A stretch of DNA of 7,946 bases from Porphyromonas sp. (GTDB lineage: Bacteria; Bacteroidota; Bacteroidia; Bacteroidales; Porphyromonadaceae). The DNA lies in NCBI GenBank assembly GCA_003640335.1, contig RBKG01000225.1, positions 1 to 7,946 of the forward strand, in the 5' to 3' direction. Below are positions 6,531 to 7,946 of the stretch, piece by piece; the first letter of the stretch is position 1; every line of letters starts with the position of its first letter. The translations under genes were made by a program, and so were the position numbers. Below the pieces are notes generated by a model that was not told where the DNA came from, made no database searches, and saw only the letters and a program-made list of their open reading frames with translations.

Positions 6531-6633
6531 ACTATCTCTTTATAGGACTCAGACCTGAACCTATTAGACATATCCACTGGGTTGCTTTCTAGAGACTTTA
6601 AATTTTCAATCTTACTAAATTATATTTATTACT

Positions 6634-6792
6634 ATGACCACAATTGTATTAGGCATCCGTGTCATGCTACTTGTATTTATCCTCGGAAGTGCGTTTAGCC
6701 TTAATCTCGAACAAGCGTTTACTTCTGATGCTCATCATTCAGATGACTCCAATGAACCTCCTTTTCCTCCCATGTTGGCGTACAACATGTAA
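6634..6792 (+). CDS. Hypothetical 52-residue protein with one hydrophobic segment
   Basis: The ORF opens at an ATG preceded by A/T-rich sequence, with an in-frame stop at 6616-6618, so no longer start exists. Residues 3-22 are strongly hydrophobic (VMLLVFILGSAF within them) and could be a membrane anchor or an uncleaved signal. Residues 31-41 are acidic and His-rich, and the end is proline-rich (EPPFPP). I recognise no family. It lies downstream of the 6392 promoter and 117 bp before the replication-type gene, so it could be a small membrane protein or a leader peptide. Its length is close to what chance allows, so it may not be a gene. Confidence 0.35.
   Translation: MTTIVLGIRVMLLVFILGSAFSLNLEQAFTSDAHHSDDSNEPPFPPMLAYNM
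6771..6789. other. Perfect 7-bp hairpin at the end of the small ORF
   Basis: CATGTTG (6771-6777) and CAACATG (6783-6789) pair perfectly around a 5-nt loop, and the stop codon of the small ORF follows at once. There is no T-run, so it is not a standard terminator. It may be an operator for a dimeric regulator or an mRNA structure. Confidence 0.4.
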
Positions 6793-6909
6793 GCAAGACG
6801 TAATCAAATAGCACTTATGACGTATATATATTTATATATAGTTTACTAGATAATAATTATACATACTGGGAAAGGATTCCAAAGGAAAACCCAACAACAC
6901 CTCAAGACT
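6793..6909. other. AT-rich leader of the replication-type gene
   Basis: An alternating TA tract (6823-6840) gives easily melted DNA. Further on, TGGG and CCCA flank a purine-rich run that contains AAAGGA twice, with the second copy about 24 bases before the ATG, too far for a Shine-Dalgarno site. I found no perfect TAnnTTTG box, so transcription may come from 6392 or from a degenerate promoter here. Confidence 0.4.
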
Positions 6910-7710
6910 ATGATGGACCAAATTTTGACAAAAGAAGAAGTGGCTTCTATGCTACACGTTTCTATTCGCAGTGTAGCGATGTTTATTAAGCAAGGCGAAC
7001 TAAAAGCTTATAGCCCAAGGGGTAAGCATATTTATATTTTGTTTTCGGACCTCCTCGAATACATCAAGTCTAGCCCCCTCTCTCGTCGGGAAATGCTCAG
7101 CGAGCCGGCAGACCAAGAGCCTGAAGACAATTTACTCAGCGAAGAGGAAGCGACCAGTGCAGAGCCTACGACGCTAGATGATGCTAGCGCAGATGAAGCC
7201 GAGCGGTCACACGAAGCTAGAGTAAGGGACTCCGCTTTGGTAGCACCCTTAGGCGATGAGCCGAATGTGCTTATAAGGGAAGAAGCAAGCGTATCATGCC
7301 CGAAGAAGCTAAAAAAGACATCAGCGAAAGCCGATTTAATTCCGCCCGAACGTGTCGTCGCCCTATGGCATGAGTGCTGTCCGCAGTTGGCTCAGGTAAC
7401 CAAACTTACGGATATTCGGCGCAAGGCGATTGTGCGCTTGCTCCGAGAGTGGCAGCTCGACAAGGGCGAGCAGGAGGCACAGATACGAAGCCTCTTTCTC
7501 AAGGTTTCGGCTTCGCCCTTTCTTACGGGGCAAACTGGTTCGTGGCGGGCTTCTTTTGACTGGATTATATCGGGTAAGGGGCGCAATGGCGTGCCTAACT
7601 GGTTGAAGGTCATGGAAGACCAATATAAGGGCAATATCAATTCATCTGTTTCTGGTGGCGTAAATTATTCAGACTATGAGCACAAAGACTACAGCAAGTG
7701 TTGGGACTAG
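6910..7710 (+). CDS. Helix-turn-helix protein with phage replication-like C-terminal region
   Basis: A 266-residue protein in two parts. Residues 5-53 (LTKEEVASMLHVSIRS through GKHIYILFSDLLEYIKSS) resemble the excisionase/MerR-like HTH_17 DNA-binding fold. Residues 63-105 are an acidic, low-complexity linker, and 131-142 are lysine-rich. Residues 148-243 (ALWHECCPQL, LTDIRRKAIVRLLRE, FLTGQTGSWRASFDWII, NWLKVMEDQYKGN) resemble the C-terminal region of phage replication initiator or replisome-organiser proteins, where a similar FLTGRNGKW to FDWL to KVLEG pattern is common. The inference is a DNA-binding protein that starts replication of a prophage or other mobile element. ATG 6910 is followed by a second ATG at 6913, and either could be used. 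The resemblance is by eye from memory. Alternatives are a transcription factor or an excision regulator. The next ORF overlaps or closely follows. Confidence 0.8.
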   Translation: MMDQILTKEEVASMLHVSIRSVAMFIKQGELKAYSPRGKHIYILFSDLLEYIKSSPLSRREMLSEPADQEPEDNLLSEEEATSAEPTTLDDASADEAERSHEARVRDSALVAPLGDEPNVLIREEASVSCPKKLKKTSAKADLIPPERVVALWHECCPQLAQVTKLTDIRRKAIVRLLREWQLDKGEQEAQIRSLFLKVSASPFLTGQTGSWRASFDWIISGKGRNGVPNWLKVMEDQYKGNINSSVSGGVNYSDYEHKDYSKCWD

Positions 7711-7946
7711 TTTCCTCTCTGAGCGCGAACTAGCAGGTTTGAGCAAAATCATGGGTGGCGATGCTGAGAAGTGCGCCTTATTCCTCAAGGGTTTGGAGCG
7801 TGCAAGGGCATTGAGAGATGAGGAGCAGGCTCGCAAGCGTGAAGCCAAAAGGCAGAAGTTCGAGGCTTCGAGGCTTGAGCTTGGTGGCGGACAGCTTCTC
7901 GATGCTAGCGATGAGTTTTTTGATGCTGCCGATGCGTGGGACGCAC
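7676..7946 (+). CDS. Unidentified protein, N-terminal part, running off the window
   Basis: The frame is open from 7664 to the end of the window, giving at least 90 residues from ATG 7676. That start overlaps the previous gene by 35 bases in a different frame. An internal ATG at 7751 (Met26) would instead begin 40 bases after its stop. Residues about 30-68 are rich in Lys, Arg, Glu and Ala and probably form a charged helix or coiled coil (ARALRDEEQARKREAKR); after that come acidic residues (DASDEFFDAADAW). I recognise no family. Tight spacing suggests co-transcription with the replication-type gene. A helicase loader or other replication partner would fit the position but is not shown by the sequence. 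Confidence 0.7.
   Translation, partial: MSTKTTASVGTSFLSERELAGLSKIMGGDAEKCALFLKGLERARALRDEEQARKREAKRQKFEASRLELGGGQLLDASDEFFDAADAWDA

Larger units (their letters stand above)
5969..6633. other. 665-bp structured intergenic region
   Basis: No convincing protein gene lies here. In order it holds: a terminator (6026-6060); a small perfect hairpin GCCCT-TGC-AGGGC (6086-6098); a six-copy 22-bp tandem array (6112-6244); a 14-bp inverted repeat in AT-rich DNA (6291-6361); two 10-bp tandem repeats (6363-6382); a -7 box (6392-6399); and a possible structured leader (6406-6530). A tiny hairpin, AGCC (5959-5962) with GGCT (5968-5971) followed by CGTTTTT, overlaps the stop codon of the preceding gene. Confidence 0.75.

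Overview
The window looks like chromosomal DNA of a member of the Bacteroidales, most likely Porphyromonas or a close relative. The evidence is a 445-residue NAD-type glutamate dehydrogenase of the kind used by amino-acid-fermenting Bacteroidales, a secreted multi-domain GH2 beta-galactosidase, start codons without Shine-Dalgarno sequences, and promoter boxes matching the Bacteroidetes form TAnnTTTG (292-299 and 6392-6399). The genus is an inference; no rRNA or other marker is present.

Layout. 1-368 is an AT-rich intergenic region with a hairpin at 77-98 and a good promoter at 271-299. 369-1706 is gdhA, closed by a strong hairpin at 1745-1784. 1791-1860 holds a pair of dyad-bearing repeats just upstream of the next gene. 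1898-5968 encodes a 1356-residue exported LacZ-type beta-galactosidase with two extra C-terminal modules, and is followed by a clear terminator at 6026-6060. All recognised genes lie on the + strand.

5969-6633 has no convincing gene but is dense in structure: a six-copy 22-bp tandem array with internal palindromes (6112-6244), a perfect 14-bp AT-rich inverted repeat (6291-6361), two 10-bp tandem repeats (6363-6382) beside a perfect -7 box (6392-6399), and a possible structured leader RNA with a weak terminator (6406-6530). A 52-codon ORF with one hydrophobic segment follows (6634-6792).

6910-7710 encodes a 266-residue protein with an excisionase/MerR-like helix-turn-helix at the N-terminus and a C-terminal region resembling phage-type replication initiator or replisome-organiser proteins. 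Another ORF starts inside or just after its end and runs off the window (7676 onward). This suggests that the right-hand part begins a prophage or other mobile-element replication module, sitting beside the housekeeping genes gdhA and lacZ.

The most interesting idea is that the 22-bp array, the AT-rich inverted repeat and the downstream replication-type gene together form an origin-like arrangement. This is a hypothesis. The simpler alternative is that the array is a dispersed intergenic repeat unrelated to the replication gene.
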